NCBI GenBank assembly: GCA_001949185.1
Contig: BDGG01000001.1
Coordinates: 8,279,067 to 8,343,066, forward strand
Source: Ramazzottius varieornatus
Lineage: Eukaryota; Tardigrada; Eutardigrada; Parachela; Ramazzottiidae
Length of the DNA: 64,000 nt
Direction of reading: 5' to 3'
The translations under genes and the position numbers were made by a program. Position 1 is the stretch's first letter; every line of letters starts with the position of its first letter. This document shows positions 12,701 to 23,333 of this stretch, one piece after another. The notes below the pieces were generated by a model. That model searched no databases and was not told the origin of the DNA. It saw nothing but the letters and a program-made list of their open reading frames with translations.

Positions 12701-14336
12701 TCCTTCGGCTTCTAATTTAGCCGCAGCCAGGTCAACACGTTTCTGTTGGAAGAAAGCAAGAGTTGCGAAAATCACATTCGGAAGGCGAAAAAACCACCCC
12801 AGAGGAACCTACGGCTTCTGCTTCTTTGTACCGAATGCGCTTCTCCTCTTTCCGTTCCTCTGCAGCCTTCAGCTCAACTTTCTGTACAGCGAATACCCCA
12901 CTGAAAACTCTTACGACACAAGCTCCCTGGGAAGCCTGCCAAAACCTACGTCTCTTTTCTTGAGCTCTCTGAATTCCTCCAGAGCCTTGATGTATCTGAA
13001 AGGGAGATCGTTGGCATCAATTCTGCCATCAGCTCAGATCCCCGCTCACAAAATCAACTTACCTGGTGGCAGAAAAGATTTCGTCAAACTTATCCTTCAG
13101 TTTGGCTCCTTGGTCCAAAGGCCTGTATGGAATACGAAAATGAACAAAGATACAGAAGGCAGACGAAATAAACGGGACAATTATGATAAATCGAAAGGGA
13201 TTAGAAGCGACGTACCAATCGGACTCTTCTTGATGGCAAAAGATGACGCTGTTGATGATGGGCTTCGATACTCCCAGAATGCTTTGTATCTGCGGTCAGC
13301 TGCACCATCAGCAAATGGAACTTGACAAACTTTCAAAGAGAAATCGGAGCTTTTCGATGCCATACTCACAGTGTTGTTGCTCTGTTCGACCGTGAACGGT
13401 GTAATCTGCTTCTTTCCATTCTCGAACCTATGAAGAGTCGACTCCAAAGTCTTGAACTTGACATCTTGGGGTCCCTACACGCCACAAGCAGTTGGGATAA
13501 ATACCTCTCGTCCAACTTCTGTCATACAGTACTGAAATTAACTCTGAAAATATCGCTGCGCTCACTTTTGCTCCTTTGGCCAGTTTGCCTTCTGCTGTCC
13601 TGGTCAAGAGGTACTCCTTGTTATCGGCTCCGATGAAACGCAGCGCTACTTGACCACGGACTTGTTGTTCATGGCTCAGCTAAAGGGAAGATGAAACATC
13701 GCGGTGACAGACCGGAAATCGTTCAAAAATGCCCACACTCGAACCTTCCAGCCAGAATACTCACCTTTGGATCATGTACAAATGCAGATCCTCGGTTGCT
13801 ATTGGGAGGTACTTCTCCGGTAGTTGCGAACTTTAGGCATTCGATCACAGTCTGCAAAAACAAAGAGCACCAGTGATGATTAGGACGGAACAAAAACTCA
13901 CAAACTGATACATTTCAATCACTGGAGCAATTAGGTCAAAATTTGACTTGATTAATTTTTGTCGCCATAGTACTGCATCAACCTGGATTTTAGGAAATAA
14001 CGGTGAAGCAATCAAATGCAGAACCAGAACAACACAATGTCAATGTCGACTGTTTGTCCACTTGATTGTTTTATTGGTTCTCACCGTTTTTCCCGTTCCA
14101 TTTGGGCCAAGAATGAGAGTAACAGGCGACATCCAGTCGATATGGCCGACATCCGAAGCAGGTGATCCAAAGCTACGAAAACCCTGAATGTCTAGTGTAC
14201 GAAGAGCAACTCCGAAGCGATGATCGTCGGAACTCGGCATCTCCTGCGTGAGAAGAGTGTCATCTTCCAGAACTTCGGCTGTCCGCTTCTTCGTCGTGCC
14301 AACAGCCGCCGGCCGAGCAGTAACGGTGGCAGACAT
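6756..14336 (-). CDS. RAD50: DNA repair protein RAD50 (MRN complex ATPase)
   Basis: RAD50 is the ATPase and coiled-coil tether of the MRE11-RAD50-NBS1 complex, which senses and processes DNA double-strand breaks in the nucleus. Twenty-five exons join in frame: 14336-14085, 13851-13765, 13679-13566, 13474-13370, 13289-13216, 13122-13063, 12995-12950, 12881-12813, 12742-12592, 12512-12358, 12288-12117, 11868-11575, 11437-11171, 11060-10642, 10319-9962, 9713-9427, 9225-9086, 9019-8872, 8645-8472, 8360-8235, 7872-7788, 7720-7584, 7506-7444, 7123-6990, 6906-6756. The product is 1355 residues (human 1312). Visible signatures are Walker A GPNGTGKT, the [11 protein letters not shown] block, two long coiled coils around the zinc hook CPTC (about 10.7 kb), Walker [12 protein letters not shown] and the H-loop THDADF. 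No lesions. It is head to head with the CEP43-like gene, 324 bp between starts. Introns hold all three hairpin repeat families. Confidence 0.97.
7155..7340. repeat. hairpin repeat family A, two hairpins
   Basis: Two adjacent hairpins with arms CAAGTGGCGCACG and GTGCGCCAC lie in the RAD50 intron 7124-7443. They are joined by a CAAACTCGACA-type spacer shared by the family. Confidence 0.85.
7965..8205. repeat. hairpin repeat family A, three hairpins
   Basis: Three successive family-A hairpins fill most of the RAD50 intron 7873-8234. The middle one is degenerate (GTGGCGTAAG arm). Confidence 0.85.
8690..8797. repeat. hairpin repeat family A
   Basis: One full copy lies in the RAD50 intron 8646-8871. 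Outer arms CGACAAGATCG and ATCTTGTCGAG flank the inner GGCGCAC/GTGCGCC arms. Confidence 0.85.
9280..9425. repeat. hairpin repeat family B, two hairpins
   Basis: Two hairpins with CTGCATACA and TGTATGCAG arms lie in the RAD50 intron 9226-9426, immediately 5' of the next acceptor. Confidence 0.75.
9755..9885. repeat. hairpin repeat family A, one and a half copies
   Basis: A complete hairpin (CAAGTGGCGCACAC ... TTGCGCCACTTG) is followed by a half copy (AAGTAGCGCACGC) in the RAD50 intron 9714-9961. Confidence 0.8.
10500..10580. repeat. hairpin repeat family B
   Basis: Arms CTGCATACAT and ATGTATGCAG lie in the RAD50 intron 10320-10641. A second, weaker copy lies just upstream around 10425-10510. 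Confidence 0.65.
11495..11552. repeat. hairpin repeat family B
   Basis: ACCTGCATACA and GCATGCAGGT arms about 35 bases apart lie in the RAD50 intron 11438-11574. Confidence 0.7.
11895..12015. repeat. hairpin repeat family C, two hairpins
   Basis: Two copies with ACTCGCGCACA and TGCGCAAGTT-type arms lie in the RAD50 intron 11869-12116. Confidence 0.7.
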
Positions 14337-14660
14337 CGCGGCGACCCGGCAATATCCTTTGACCTAGAACAAGCGTAATCACACTGAATTACTCTGCACG
14401 GAAGGGGAAGATACGAGAACGGCAACGGCGGGAAAACCGGAGCAATCTCTGAAGAAATTGAAGAAAAGATGTCCAAAAATTTTCAGATGAACCCCTTGAC
14501 CCGAGTTTCCCCTGGGGGATGATTAGGGTCAATGGTTTAATTCTTTTTAAATTTTGTAATATTTTGGATTTTTTACGATTTTCTTCCCTGGCTTGCGAAC
14601 TAACAAGCTTCTGAATCTGTCCATGGTGGTACGCAACTTGTGTTTTTTAGGTAGAGTACA
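14337..14660. promoter_or_regulatory. divergent promoter region, RAD50 / CEP43-like
   Basis: These 324 bp separate the two outward-facing start codons. No other gene lies between, so both promoters and 5' UTRs must be here unless a 5' UTR intron reaches further. A possible acceptor (TTTTTTAG) sits 11 bp before the CEP43-like ATG. No TATA box is evident. Confidence 0.55.
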
Positions 14661-15146
14661 ATGTCGGAAAGCAAGGAGAGTCAAGTCGATCCGGAGCTGA
14701 AGGAGATGGTGATGAACGCTTTGGACAAAGCGGGGATCCTCGCCAGCCTTCGCGCTCAACTTCGCGCAGCCACATTTCTCGCTCTCGAAGGCCACGAAAA
14801 ATTCCCGGCGTTCGGTCCGCGCATAAAATCAGTCGCCGAAACGGAGAACGGGAGGCTATGTCTTGAACTGGTCCAAGAGTTTCTTGTCAGTATGGAACTC
14901 GAACAAACCTACTCCGTGTTCAAAGCTGAAGCCAAGACGGAACCAGTCAATCGACCGGAAGTAGCCGAAACCCTCAACCTGCAGGTTTCTGACGAACCTT
15001 TCCTCCTCCAGATGGTGAACAAAATCAGAAGTTCTGGCAAAGCACCGCGAAGAAACCATGCGGTAGCGGAAGTTACCGGAACAACGAAAGAACGGTCGTT
15101 ATCGGAAGAGATTAAAGACGATTTCGACGATGAGCTTGGCTTTTGA
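14661..15146 (+). CDS. CEP43: FOP-like centrosomal protein (CEP43/FGFR1OP N-terminal type)
   Basis: FOP anchors microtubules at centrosomes and basal bodies and is part of the centriolar-satellite/ciliogenesis machinery. This single exon encodes 161 residues. The N-terminal half matches the FOP dimerisation (TOF) and LisH region: a helix ending ASLRAQLRAATFLALEGHEK (about residues 28-47), then NGRLCLELVQEFLVSMELE (about residues 70-88) with the spacing of FGFR1OP. The C-terminus is short and acidic (DDFDDELGF). Human FOP is 399 residues, so this is a short form, close in length to CEP20/FOR20, but residue matches favour FOP over CEP20. It faces RAD50 head to head and converges on the tektin gene. 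Confidence 0.8.
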   Translation: MSESKESQVDPELKEMVMNALDKAGILASLRAQLRAATFLALEGHEKFPAFGPRIKSVAETENGRLCLELVQEFLVSMELEQTYSVFKAEAKTEPVNRPEVAETLNLQVSDEPFLLQMVNKIRSSGKAPRRNHAVAEVTGTTKERSLSEEIKDDFDDELGF

Positions 15147-15338
15147 AAGTAAAAAATGACGTCACACAAAGATCCTTTATTATAACGGTTTGCAGTGACG
15201 TCAGGTGCGAGCTGGGGAATCGTTTTTGCTTTTTGGTTATTTTGTACATTTTGCTGTGATTTTTTGTCATCTCTTTCGTTGCTCGTCAAAGTCGTTCCTA
15301 TCAAACGTTGTTTTTCAGTTTTATATTTTTTAAATGTT

Positions 15339-17033
15339 TTATTCATAGCCAAGAAGTTGTTTTGTAGTCGGATAATAATGCCCACGCGCGATAGATCGAT
15401 CATAAGAATTAATCAACAAATTATTCACTAATTGGATCGACCGTGACAAGTCGCTCTCCTCGTCGATGGCGTCTTGTATACCACGTTTCAAATCTTTCAT
15501 TGGGATGACATTGTCCCGATAGACTTGATGGATAGTATTTAGTTGATCCTTGATTCTAGCATTGCTCTGGTCTTCTTCCTGATCCATGTTGGGCTTCTGT
15601 GCCCGAATGTCCAGTCGGGTCTCGGCCAGCATCAAAGGCCGGTTGTTGTCGTGGATGGCGTTCCGGAGGTTCAGGTAGTCCTTGGACATGCGTAACTTCT
15701 GCTCGTGGGTAGACTGTAACCGGGACATGTTGCAGTCTTTCCACTCGATGGCGGCGCGGCGACCCTTGATCACGTTGGCGATGACGTCGTCGCGAGCTTT
15801 CTGGATGCTGTCGGCGGTGAAAGCTAGGAGCCGGTCGCTGTCGCTGAGGTGCTTCAATGTGAGGTGCCGCATGCCTTGGGATCGTTTGATGGTTTCGTTT
15901 ATCCGGTAGTTACTGTCGCCTTCCCTGCAATGAAAACCTCAACCGTTAAAAGGGCCTTATCCGAATAAGGGAAATGGGAGCTCGGCACACAAACCCATCA
16001 AAACTGCTTTTCAAGTGGCGCACGCTTCTGACCAATAACAGGGGGAATTGCGCCACTTGCGATGGTAATGTTGTCGAATTTCGCTTGCCGAGTACTCAAA
16101 GCAATAACAAACAATCTTCTTGACAGATTTCATGTCCATATTTCCGTTTATTTTCTTCAACTGAAATTTTCGGAAATTTCGAAAATTTTGGGAAGCAGAA
16201 CTTGTGTATCGTACGGGTTATAATCCACGGATAGATTTCTGCCTTCGGCCAGAGGCTTGAAGGTGGGGAATCGTGAGTCGACTTTGAGAGCCAGCGATAG
16301 ATGGTCGAGGTCCAGGGCGATCTTCTTGTCGCTCCACAGTTCTTCTAGCTGATCGCGAATCTTATTAGCTTCCCTAAAACCAGACAGCATACTCGATCTT
16401 CGAGAAACATGCTGGAGACGCGAAACCCTGTCCGTTACATTTGTCGCTTCCGGTTCTCTTCTTGCATTTTGTACAGCTCATCGCTCCGTTCGATAATCGC
16501 ATTGGCTTCCTGCAAACAGACGTCGTATATTCACTCTTCCAGATTTACCCTCTCCACCTTTCGAACCAACACTCGGATTCGATGTTTTGTAGTGTCAAGT
16601 GAGTCATTAGCGAAAACAAATCTCCGTTTCCACTTCTCTCCACGAGTGAACATAACCCACGTTTTTGATACTTTGCATCATGTAGTCCGGAATGTCTTGA
16701 TGGGCTTTGATCAGTAGGTTGACGATTTCATGGTTGATAGTCAGCGGTACTTTTGTCCAATGTATGGCTTCTCGAGCCCGGTTCGACATCACCTGCAGTA
16801 TCTCGGTAATTGCTCCTGTAAATCACACACAGCCTCCCAGTTTATCTGCAAGGCAGCTCGGCCACTTCGCCAAACTTCGGTAACCCGGAATTCAGAGAAA
16901 ACTTACGCCAAGCATAAATTTCAGCTGCCAACGCATTCTTCAACGTTCCGGACTCCGTACATCGATTAGCCAGAGCATTTATTGTCTGATTTTCCTGCGT
17001 AGTCCACAGTCTTTTATAATCAGCGAGATCCAT
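15339..17033 (-). CDS. tektin (axonemal microtubule inner filament protein)
   Basis: Tektins form coiled-coil filaments inside the doublet microtubules of cilia and sperm flagella. Five exons join in frame: 17033-16907, 16815-16661, 16509-16439, 16373-16215, 15924-15339, giving 365 residues (tektins are usually 390-450). The last exon carries the family pattern: LMLAETRLDIRAQKPNMD corresponds to the tektin xPxxVAxTRLxxRTxRPNVELCRD signature, followed by a long helix and the ending TKQLLGYE, like the family's PxLLGY end. The rest is alpha-helical coiled coil. The signature is altered: RPNVELCRD reads KPNMDQEED, so its usual Cys is gone. The paralogue (tektin 1-5) cannot be assigned. The donor of exon 4 (CCC|GTACGA) was chosen because it restores frame. 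Confidence 0.85.
15970..16092. repeat. hairpin repeat family A
   Basis: One copy lies in the tektin intron 15925-16214, with TCAAGTGGCGCACGC and TTGCGCCACTTG arms and GCTCGGCA / TTGCCGAG ends. Confidence 0.85.
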
Positions 17034-17269
17034 AATATCACGAGTTAACGTCGGAAAGGTAAGAGATCGGAGTACGTAAAAAAAAGGTAAGTCGGGAGTA
17101 CGAAAAAATAATCAGATATCTTCACATAGGAAGCGGCAAGAGTCTTGAGTATATTTGCATACTGTTAAGGGATAAAAGATAACAATGTCTCATGAAATGT
17201 GTATATTCTAAATTTAGAAGCTGACTGTGGCTGACCTTCCAGGTTTCGAAGACAACGCTTCGAATTCTT

Positions 17270-18919
17270 TCAAGTTCGACCTTCCGTGCGTCCTTTCGTC
17301 GGCTCAGGCTCCGGAACTTCCGTGAAGGTGTTTAGCAGGATGTACCGAGAGAAGAACATGTACAGCCAGCGGAACCATAACATCTGTGAAGAGTGGGCGA
17401 TCATCGCGGTCTGAAAGAAGAAAATATCGGTAACGCAGAAACCTTCTTTCAAGCTGCAAAAATATCTTTCCATGCAGAAAAGTTCTGCAAAGCCATTCCT
17501 AAGAATAATTACTCCTTGCGTTGGCACTCTAACGTCTTACCTGAACCCTATGTTCGTTTTCACTGTTCGCGATGACGATTAGATCGAACCTTCGCGCCAT
17601 CGATATTGCCACATCCAGGTACTTTGAGTACTTGCGGACGACGTTGACCGAATCAAGAAGAAGTAATCGAACATCTGGAAAGAAAACGTATAGCAGGACG
17701 TCGGCAAGGCAGGAACTTCACATCAGGACCAAGTTTCAGCTATAGAAGGCTCGGCGAAGCTAAAATAAGCCGTTTTAGCCGTTCTTAGCCGTGGCTAAAA
17801 ATATTTTGGCCGCGGCTAAAGCAGCTGAAATACTTTTAGCCACGGCTGGAATGTATTGTGCGTTCAATTGATTTATTGATGTTGAGTTGGTTGAAATAGT
17901 TTTGGCATCAATAAATCATTCAAACGCACAATACAATCTAGCCGTGGCTAAAAGTATTTTAGCTGCTCTAGCCGCGGCTAAAACTGCTTATTTTAGCTTC
18001 GCCGAGCCTTCTGTAGTTTCAGCTCGTACTTTTGAGAGAGCGATTGCGCTCTTGACGCATGCTGACCAACGCTGCTGACAGATCGCGATGGTTTCTGTGT
18101 CCGCTGACGCCTTTTGCGTCAAACGTTACTATCTGTGGAATAGAAACAACATCGATGCCTATCGGATCATTTTCACAGGTATATCGTGAACGAAATCACG
18201 TTCGGAATCTTCGATGGTGAGGTCCTTACCACATTAGGCTTGCACTGTTGAATTTGGATTTCCAGCAATTCGGTCAATTTCTCAACGCTCCATTCGTTAT
18301 CGGGACCATCAGGAAGCTCTCTGCAAAAAGAGCACAAAAGGTGTATGAGACTCAGATTGTTTAGCTCCGAGGAAAATGGCATGGCGAATACTTTAGGATG
18401 TTCAATTGTCAGTTTCTTTCCCATTCCAGATAGCCATCTGAATCCGCGCACTGCGTCAGGGTACCATGCGCAGAAGCCACTACGGACGTCATGCGCGACC
18501 CGAAGTGGTTAACATACTAATACACTTACGGATCGTCCACACAGTCGATGTTCTTTCTCGGGATACCAAGAACGTCGCATGCGTTGAGTAGCTCGGTTGA
18601 CCGGATTCCCCCATCACCGTAATGGTTTCCTGTAGACATGCAGAAGGTTGAACACGAGAAGGAGCCAAGCGATTTTTGTCATTCAGAACTTACCGGATGA
18701 GCAACACAGAAGAAAGAATTCCGCCCTCCATTCTCGCACAGCATTGACGACGAACGGTCCAAAGAACATGCACTCGTCATCTGGATGAGCAGTGACCAGC
18801 AGGATCCTGTCTTTACTCGTCAGCTTCCTCTTGGCCGACGGCACGTAGCCGTAGCTGTTCTTCAGCAGCCATGAGATGCAGATCGCCACAAAGACGACGA
18901 CAGCAATTAGCGGCAGCAT
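17270..18919 (-). CDS. PIGL: N-acetylglucosaminyl-phosphatidylinositol de-N-acetylase (PIG-L)
   Basis: PIG-L removes the acetyl group from GlcNAc-PI, the second step of GPI-anchor synthesis, on the cytosolic face of the ER. Six exons join in frame: 18919-18694, 18629-18530, 18320-18230, 18132-18030, 17674-17541, 17410-17270, giving 264 residues (human 252). An N-terminal membrane anchor (LPLIAVVVFVAICISWLL) precedes the catalytic AHPDDE motif. GNHYGDGGIRSTEL, the metal-ligand segment TFDAKGVSGHRNH and SVNVVRKYSKYLD follow the family order. The ATG at 18919 is preferred because it begins the hydrophobic anchor. Intron 4 (17675-18029) is almost entirely a MITE whose end lies about 15 bases from the donor. 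The GPI-transamidase gene PIGK lies 20 kb away. Confidence 0.94.
17738..18014. mobile_element. hAT-like MITE with 8-bp target duplication
   Basis: Near-palindromic element of about 275 bp. The ends read CTATAGAAGGCTCGGCGAAG and, inverted, CTACAGAAGGCTCGGCGAAG, with further mirrored blocks of TAGCCGTGGC and TAGCCGCGGC inward. TTTCAGCT flanks both sides, partly overlapping the terminus, and reads as a 6-8 bp target duplication; 8 bp is typical of hAT transposons. It lies within PIGL intron 4 and has no coding capacity. Confidence 0.85.
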
Positions 18920-21501
18920 CCTTCCGTTCCAGTATGCGGCAAGCTTCAATCGGTTCTGATTCTCTGCCTGTGTTCGGAAAGTATGGATAAGACTGAATAC
19001 AAAAGTAATGCAAATAGGATGAGAGAGGACAATGAAAGGGGAAAAAGAATGGAAGACGATGAATTTAATTTCGCTACAAGAAGAAGCTGAGAGTCTGCAG
19101 ATTCACGTTTTCAGTGTAAAACCGTTATCCGGTTGCAATCCGGATCATCCGGTAGAGAAACCCAACCATCCAGCTTCTATCCGGATAGAGGTCCCATCCA
19201 ACCAGCCGTAATCCGGACGGAAACCCCATCCATCCGCTCATCAATCCGTTTAACCATTTAACCATCCATTAACAACCCTACTGATGAGCTGCTGTACGTC
19301 GCCTTGCCGGAGAGTGGGACACAGGCTTAAACGGTTGATTGATTGTAGTGATGAGCACTACACGCAGATGGTCCGTGTAAAGTAGATTGTAATGTAAAAT
19401 GGTGTGATTGTAAAATTTTAATTACATTTTACACCAGTTTACATTTTACAAACCGAGTTGTTTATAACGTATAAAAGTGATATGGAGCGAGTAAAATGTC
19501 AGACCAACAACTACTGCGTTCGCACAAAACAGTTCTGTGCAATCGTTTTCCAGAAATAGATAAAAATACGGGTTTCAGTAGACATAAGCTTACGAAATGG
19601 CCGTATTGACGAAGTTTTTCACGACTGTCTAGTGATGTTCTAATATAGGTCAATGAGATCTAATATAATAAAAATAAATATCCGCCGTCCATCAAAGTTC
19701 TAATAAGTGACCACTACTATAGGAAAGCGTCTACCTGATCTAATAAAGATATTACTATAGTAGAACTTCCGGGGGGGTTTGTTATCAATATATATTTTAA
19801 TATCGGAGAGCTAGACGGGAGATCTGAAAATTCAGAATCACAACCATCAGATCAGCAAAATTACTGCAGTACAGCTTGCACCATGCACCTGGACACTGTA
19901 ACATGGCCGGTTAAAGTGTCTGACTGTATGTAGGTGCACGATGTTTAAGGGTATTTATTTTGCAGTAGCCCTACTGTGCTGCTGTAGGGGCATCCTTATG
20001 GTGTGGCGCACCTTATAAGGCGTGGTCGCACATCGACAAACCAACGCACACGCATCAGAACTCAGCAAATCAGCCAGTTTTTCGAATCAGCGGTAGCGTT
20101 ACACGTATTGAAATATATTTTACTATAGATGATGGACAACTTCATAATAATAAAATATCGCACGCCCGGTTTCAAGCTACTAAAATATAAATATTGGAAT
20201 GCGGTGCCCAGTTCTGTTTACTAAGTATTCTTAAATATACTAGATGCTCAAACCATCTACTGTCATCTACTTTAATATAATATTACTATGTTAGACCATC
20301 ACTACAATTGTCCTACGTAAATCAGCCGGGTTTAGATTTTTCGCGGCAAAACGCTCAAACATACCACAGATTTCCGGCTTGTAAAACGTGTAATTACATT
20401 TTGCATTTACATTACAACTTCCCGGCGGTTGTGATGTTGTGCAAAAGTGTAATCGTGAGGTAAAATGTGATGTAATGTAAAATGTAATGCTCATAATTAG
20501 CTCTAGAGCGGACTAAGCTCTAATTAAATGACTCCGGTTTTTTAAAAATCAGTTTTCTGGTCATAATTCCTAATTCAATGGTTCTAGCTTCAGGTTGTAG
20601 AGAAAAGTTAGGGCTATCGAATGGTACCGACTGTCACGAAATGACATGACTAGTTTTGAAGTTATGAAATTTTCAAAGATTTTCACCTCTTCGGGAGTTT
20701 TAGAATGGCCAGTTCCACCTACCTCTTACGGCCTCGTACACCTCACGCATGACATCGCTTGTACGTGAATTTTATCCCGATGCATCCACCAGTTTGTACA
20801 AACTGCCCAAGGGACCTTTCCCGTGTACAATGACGTAAGGGGTGAATTCGGGGAAGAACTGGAATACTGGACATCAATCTGCTTCATCTCATAACTTTCC
20901 AACCAGTTGTCGGACAAAACTTTTGTTACGTAGGCTCGATAGCCCATTGAATTCTTTACAAGAACGTCAAAAGTGCAAAAACTTGAAAGTGGTTTCCTGA
21001 ACAATTGGGTAATTCGCAAAAAAACTGATCTCTAAAAAAGCGAACCCAAATGCGATTCACTAAAGGACAGTTCGGAGTTTGCGACACTTGAAACCTGAGC
21101 AAGAACCAAGTAAGGCGGAGTAATTTATACAAAATCTGCGGTTTGTTTGGACGGATAGGCAAAGTACCCAATCAAACACTTGGCTACGCCTTGTTGTGGT
21201 TTGTAGCAAAGATTGGCAATTTTCCAGTTTCCCGTTTTTAACTTTTCGGATCTTCTCGGTATAATAAACGCAGTTTTTGGCACATGCCGCGAATCCCGTA
21301 TTGCTGTTTGTTTCGGGAGTGAATGGTAGCAGCTAGTTATCGTAGGAGATGCTCGGTTTCCCCATCTTGAATTGGAAGACTTTCGTTTGGTTTTGGGTAA
21401 GTCTTTGCGTTCGGGCCTTGGGTTTCGAATCAAGTCTGCTCCTTGTATGCTCACTGTTCATCGCCGCTTGATCGTTCTCGCTGTTGCAGATATACTTCTT
21501 C
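18920..21501. other. gene-poor stretch, no recognisable gene
   Basis: No conserved coding signal was found. Bases 19130-19270 are rich in imperfect ATCCG/CATCC repeats. Bases 19385-19445 and 20385-20495 contain inverted and direct copies of TTACATTTTAC / GTAAAATGTAA. Bases 19865-19945 hold a family-B-like hairpin. A minus-strand open stretch at 20726-21019 did not match a known family. Strongly AT-rich patches occur around 19660-20290. Confidence 0.5.
19865..19945. repeat. hairpin repeat family B (diverged)
   Basis: CATGCACCTGGACAC and ATGTAGGTGCACG arms flank a ~40-base interior. This is a weak copy outside any gene. Confidence 0.4.
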
Positions 21502-22244
21502 ATGTTCGCCTCCGTTCCCTCTTGTATGCCAGTGTACGCTAGCATCCACAGGCTCTTCCTCTCGGGCTACACCGTTTCCCGAGTCCTGACCCGCGCCATG
21601 TCGCAGACCATTTCGGATGACGTTCCTGTCTTCACCATCTCCTATGTCACGGCGCCAAACGACACCGTCGCCAGATTCATCGCCAGGTACAAACATGGCT
21701 GTTTCCACCGAAGGACATGTTGATTCGCTGTGCCGTTCTAGGGGACTTGTCAACAAGAAGCTGGCTGCCTGTGTGAACATCGTACCCAGAGTGACATCCA
21801 TCTACATTTGGCAGGTATGCATTCCACTTCCGGTGGGTGACTTTCCGTTGCTGTGACGCCTACTGTACAGTACTTCGTTGCAGAATGAAGTGAACGAAGA
21901 CGAGGAAGTTATTATGGTATTGTCTACAAGTTCTGTCGATTTCGTGCTACGGTTTCGTCTCATAATTATTCGGATACTTTCCAGATGATCAAGTCAAAGA
22001 CTTCCTTGTTGGAAGAACTAACAAAGTTCGTCCGTGACAATCATCCGTACGACGTTTGCGAAGTGATATCGACGACGGTAAGGTGCTTCGTTCTGATTTA
22101 TCATTTAGTCAGCCACGCCGATTCTCACTCGTCAGGGTAAAGTTGGACTCCAGAGGGCTCTTGTCTTTCCAGATAACGCAAGGGAACCCGCCATATTTAC
22201 AGTGGCTTCAGAACTCTCTTCGCTCGGAAAACGACCCCGCCTGA
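21502..22244 (+). CDS. CUTA: CutA divalent-cation tolerance protein
   Basis: CutA forms a stable trimer. The bacterial protein is linked to copper tolerance, and mammalian CUTA helps anchor and mature acetylcholinesterase. Five exons join in frame: 21502-21686, 21742-21814, 21884-21916, 21985-22077, 22173-22244, giving 151 residues. The core reads VFTISYVTAPNDTVARFIARGLVNKKLAACVNI in order across exons 1-2, then MIKSKTSLLEELTKFVRDNHPYDVCEVI and PPYLQWL, all CutA hallmarks. The ATG at 21502 gives a ~38-residue hydrophobic leader, comparable to the extended N-terminus of animal CUTA; a later ATG (MSQT) would give the bare domain. Introns are short (55-95 bp). It converges on PPP1R11. Confidence 0.93.
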
Positions 22245-22463
22245 ACCGGAGCGCTACTTAAGAAGCAACTTGTAATCTTGTACAAAGAAGTGGCAAACCT
22301 CTTGCTCACCGACTACAAAACATGATTATCATGGATAGAAGGATGGAGCTTTTTATCTTTTGCGACCTGAACGAAGTTGTCTCGCCGGCCAGAACGGAAG
22401 CTACATCATGTCCAACAGAATTCGTTAGTTTTCATTTTCATCTTGTTATCGTCTCTGTTAATG

Positions 22464-22604
22464 GTTAGCGTTGGATCTGTTGCTGGAATCTTCCTGAAGA
22501 AACTACGCGAAGTGCTCGGCAGTGAGAGCATCAAAAAGTACGTAACCATTGCGATACCCGAGGTGCAGCTTCCAGACCTTAATGAACGACAGAAACCAAA
22601 CTAG
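22464..22604 (+). CDS. short open stretch with a possible membrane segment (doubtful)
   Basis: From the ATG at 22464, 46 codons run to TAG. The frame is open a little further upstream with a hydrophobic stretch (FIFILLSSLLMVSVGSVAGIF) but no ATG. It follows CUTA by about 220 bp and could be an exon, a tiny gene or chance sequence in the CUTA 3' UTR. No family was recognised. Confidence 0.18.
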   Translation, partial: VSVGSVAGIFLKKLREVLGSESIKKYVTIAIPEVQLPDLNERQKPN

Positions 22605-22697
22605 CCGTAGTGCAGAGAAACAACCAAAAAAGCGCCTGAGGTAGATGCTATCAGTAGGATTGTTTGCCAGAAAAAATAGATACGAACAACTGTTAAT

Positions 22698-23333
22698 TTA
22701 GATATCTGGTTTCGGTGAATGGACAGGATCGTGGTTCTGTGCTTCAGGACTATCCGCTCGATCATCCGAATGTTTTATTCGTTTTGTCTTCTTCTTCTCA
22801 ACATGGCCGCGACAGTGCTCGCACTCGTCATCGCTGTCCGAAGAACTCTCATCGAACGTCCGCGGTTTCTCGTAGATGCAGCAACCTAACATCGAACAAG
22901 AAAACCTGATTAAGCCACTTCGCGCATCTGCGATGACATTCTGCCGTAAGAATACGCGATCTGAAAACAGTACACACGGCCCAAGAAAACTCGCGCATGT
23001 GTCATGACACTCTGCTGTAGCAGTGCGCGATCTTCACAGGGTACGTACATTTCGATTTCTTCTTGCCCATTCCCTCATTGTCGACCGTTCCTTCTGCCCA
23101 TTGTACTCCTCTGGAAGATCGAGGTTTCCTGAGTGTTAAGGTGACAGGCGCTTCCGTCTACAAAGAGAAACGAATACCATTCGTCATTCTGGGAAATTCG
23201 AAATTCAGAAAAATTCTACTGAGTAAGAGGAAAAGACTACCGCTTCGTGGGTTTCTTCCTTCGCAATGGTGATAGTTCTGCTACCCGCAACCACCACATC
23301 GCTTTCAGCTACAGACGCCATGAAAGCTGCCAT
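22698..23333 (-). CDS. PPP1R11: protein phosphatase 1 inhibitor subunit 11 (inhibitor-3)
   Basis: PPP1R11 is a small, mostly unfolded inhibitor of protein phosphatase 1; the mammalian protein has also been reported to act as a ubiquitin ligase. Three exons join in frame: 23333-23241, 23157-23049, 22885-22698, giving 129 residues (human 126). Conserved blocks are LTLRKPRSSRGVQWAEGTVDNEGMGKKKSK, with the PP1-binding VxW motif (VQW), and the Cys-rich CCCIYEKPRTFDESSSDSDDEC that spans the last intron with a split Cys codon. A His/Cys pair follows (CEHCRGH). The start ATG opens a 31-codon first exon with no upstream alternative. It is head to head with LMAN2. Its second intron holds family-C hairpins. 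Confidence 0.94.
22910..23040. repeat. hairpin repeat family C, two hairpins
   Basis: Two copies (CTTCGCGCATCTG ... TACGCGATC and ACTCGCGCATGTG ... GTGCGCGATC) fill the PPP1R11 intron 22886-23048. Confidence 0.7.

Noticed and set aside
20726-21019. Minus-strand frame that looked gene-like near VFQFFPEFTPYVIVHGKGP
   Set aside because: The protein-like segments are in different frames with a stop between, and no family could be named.
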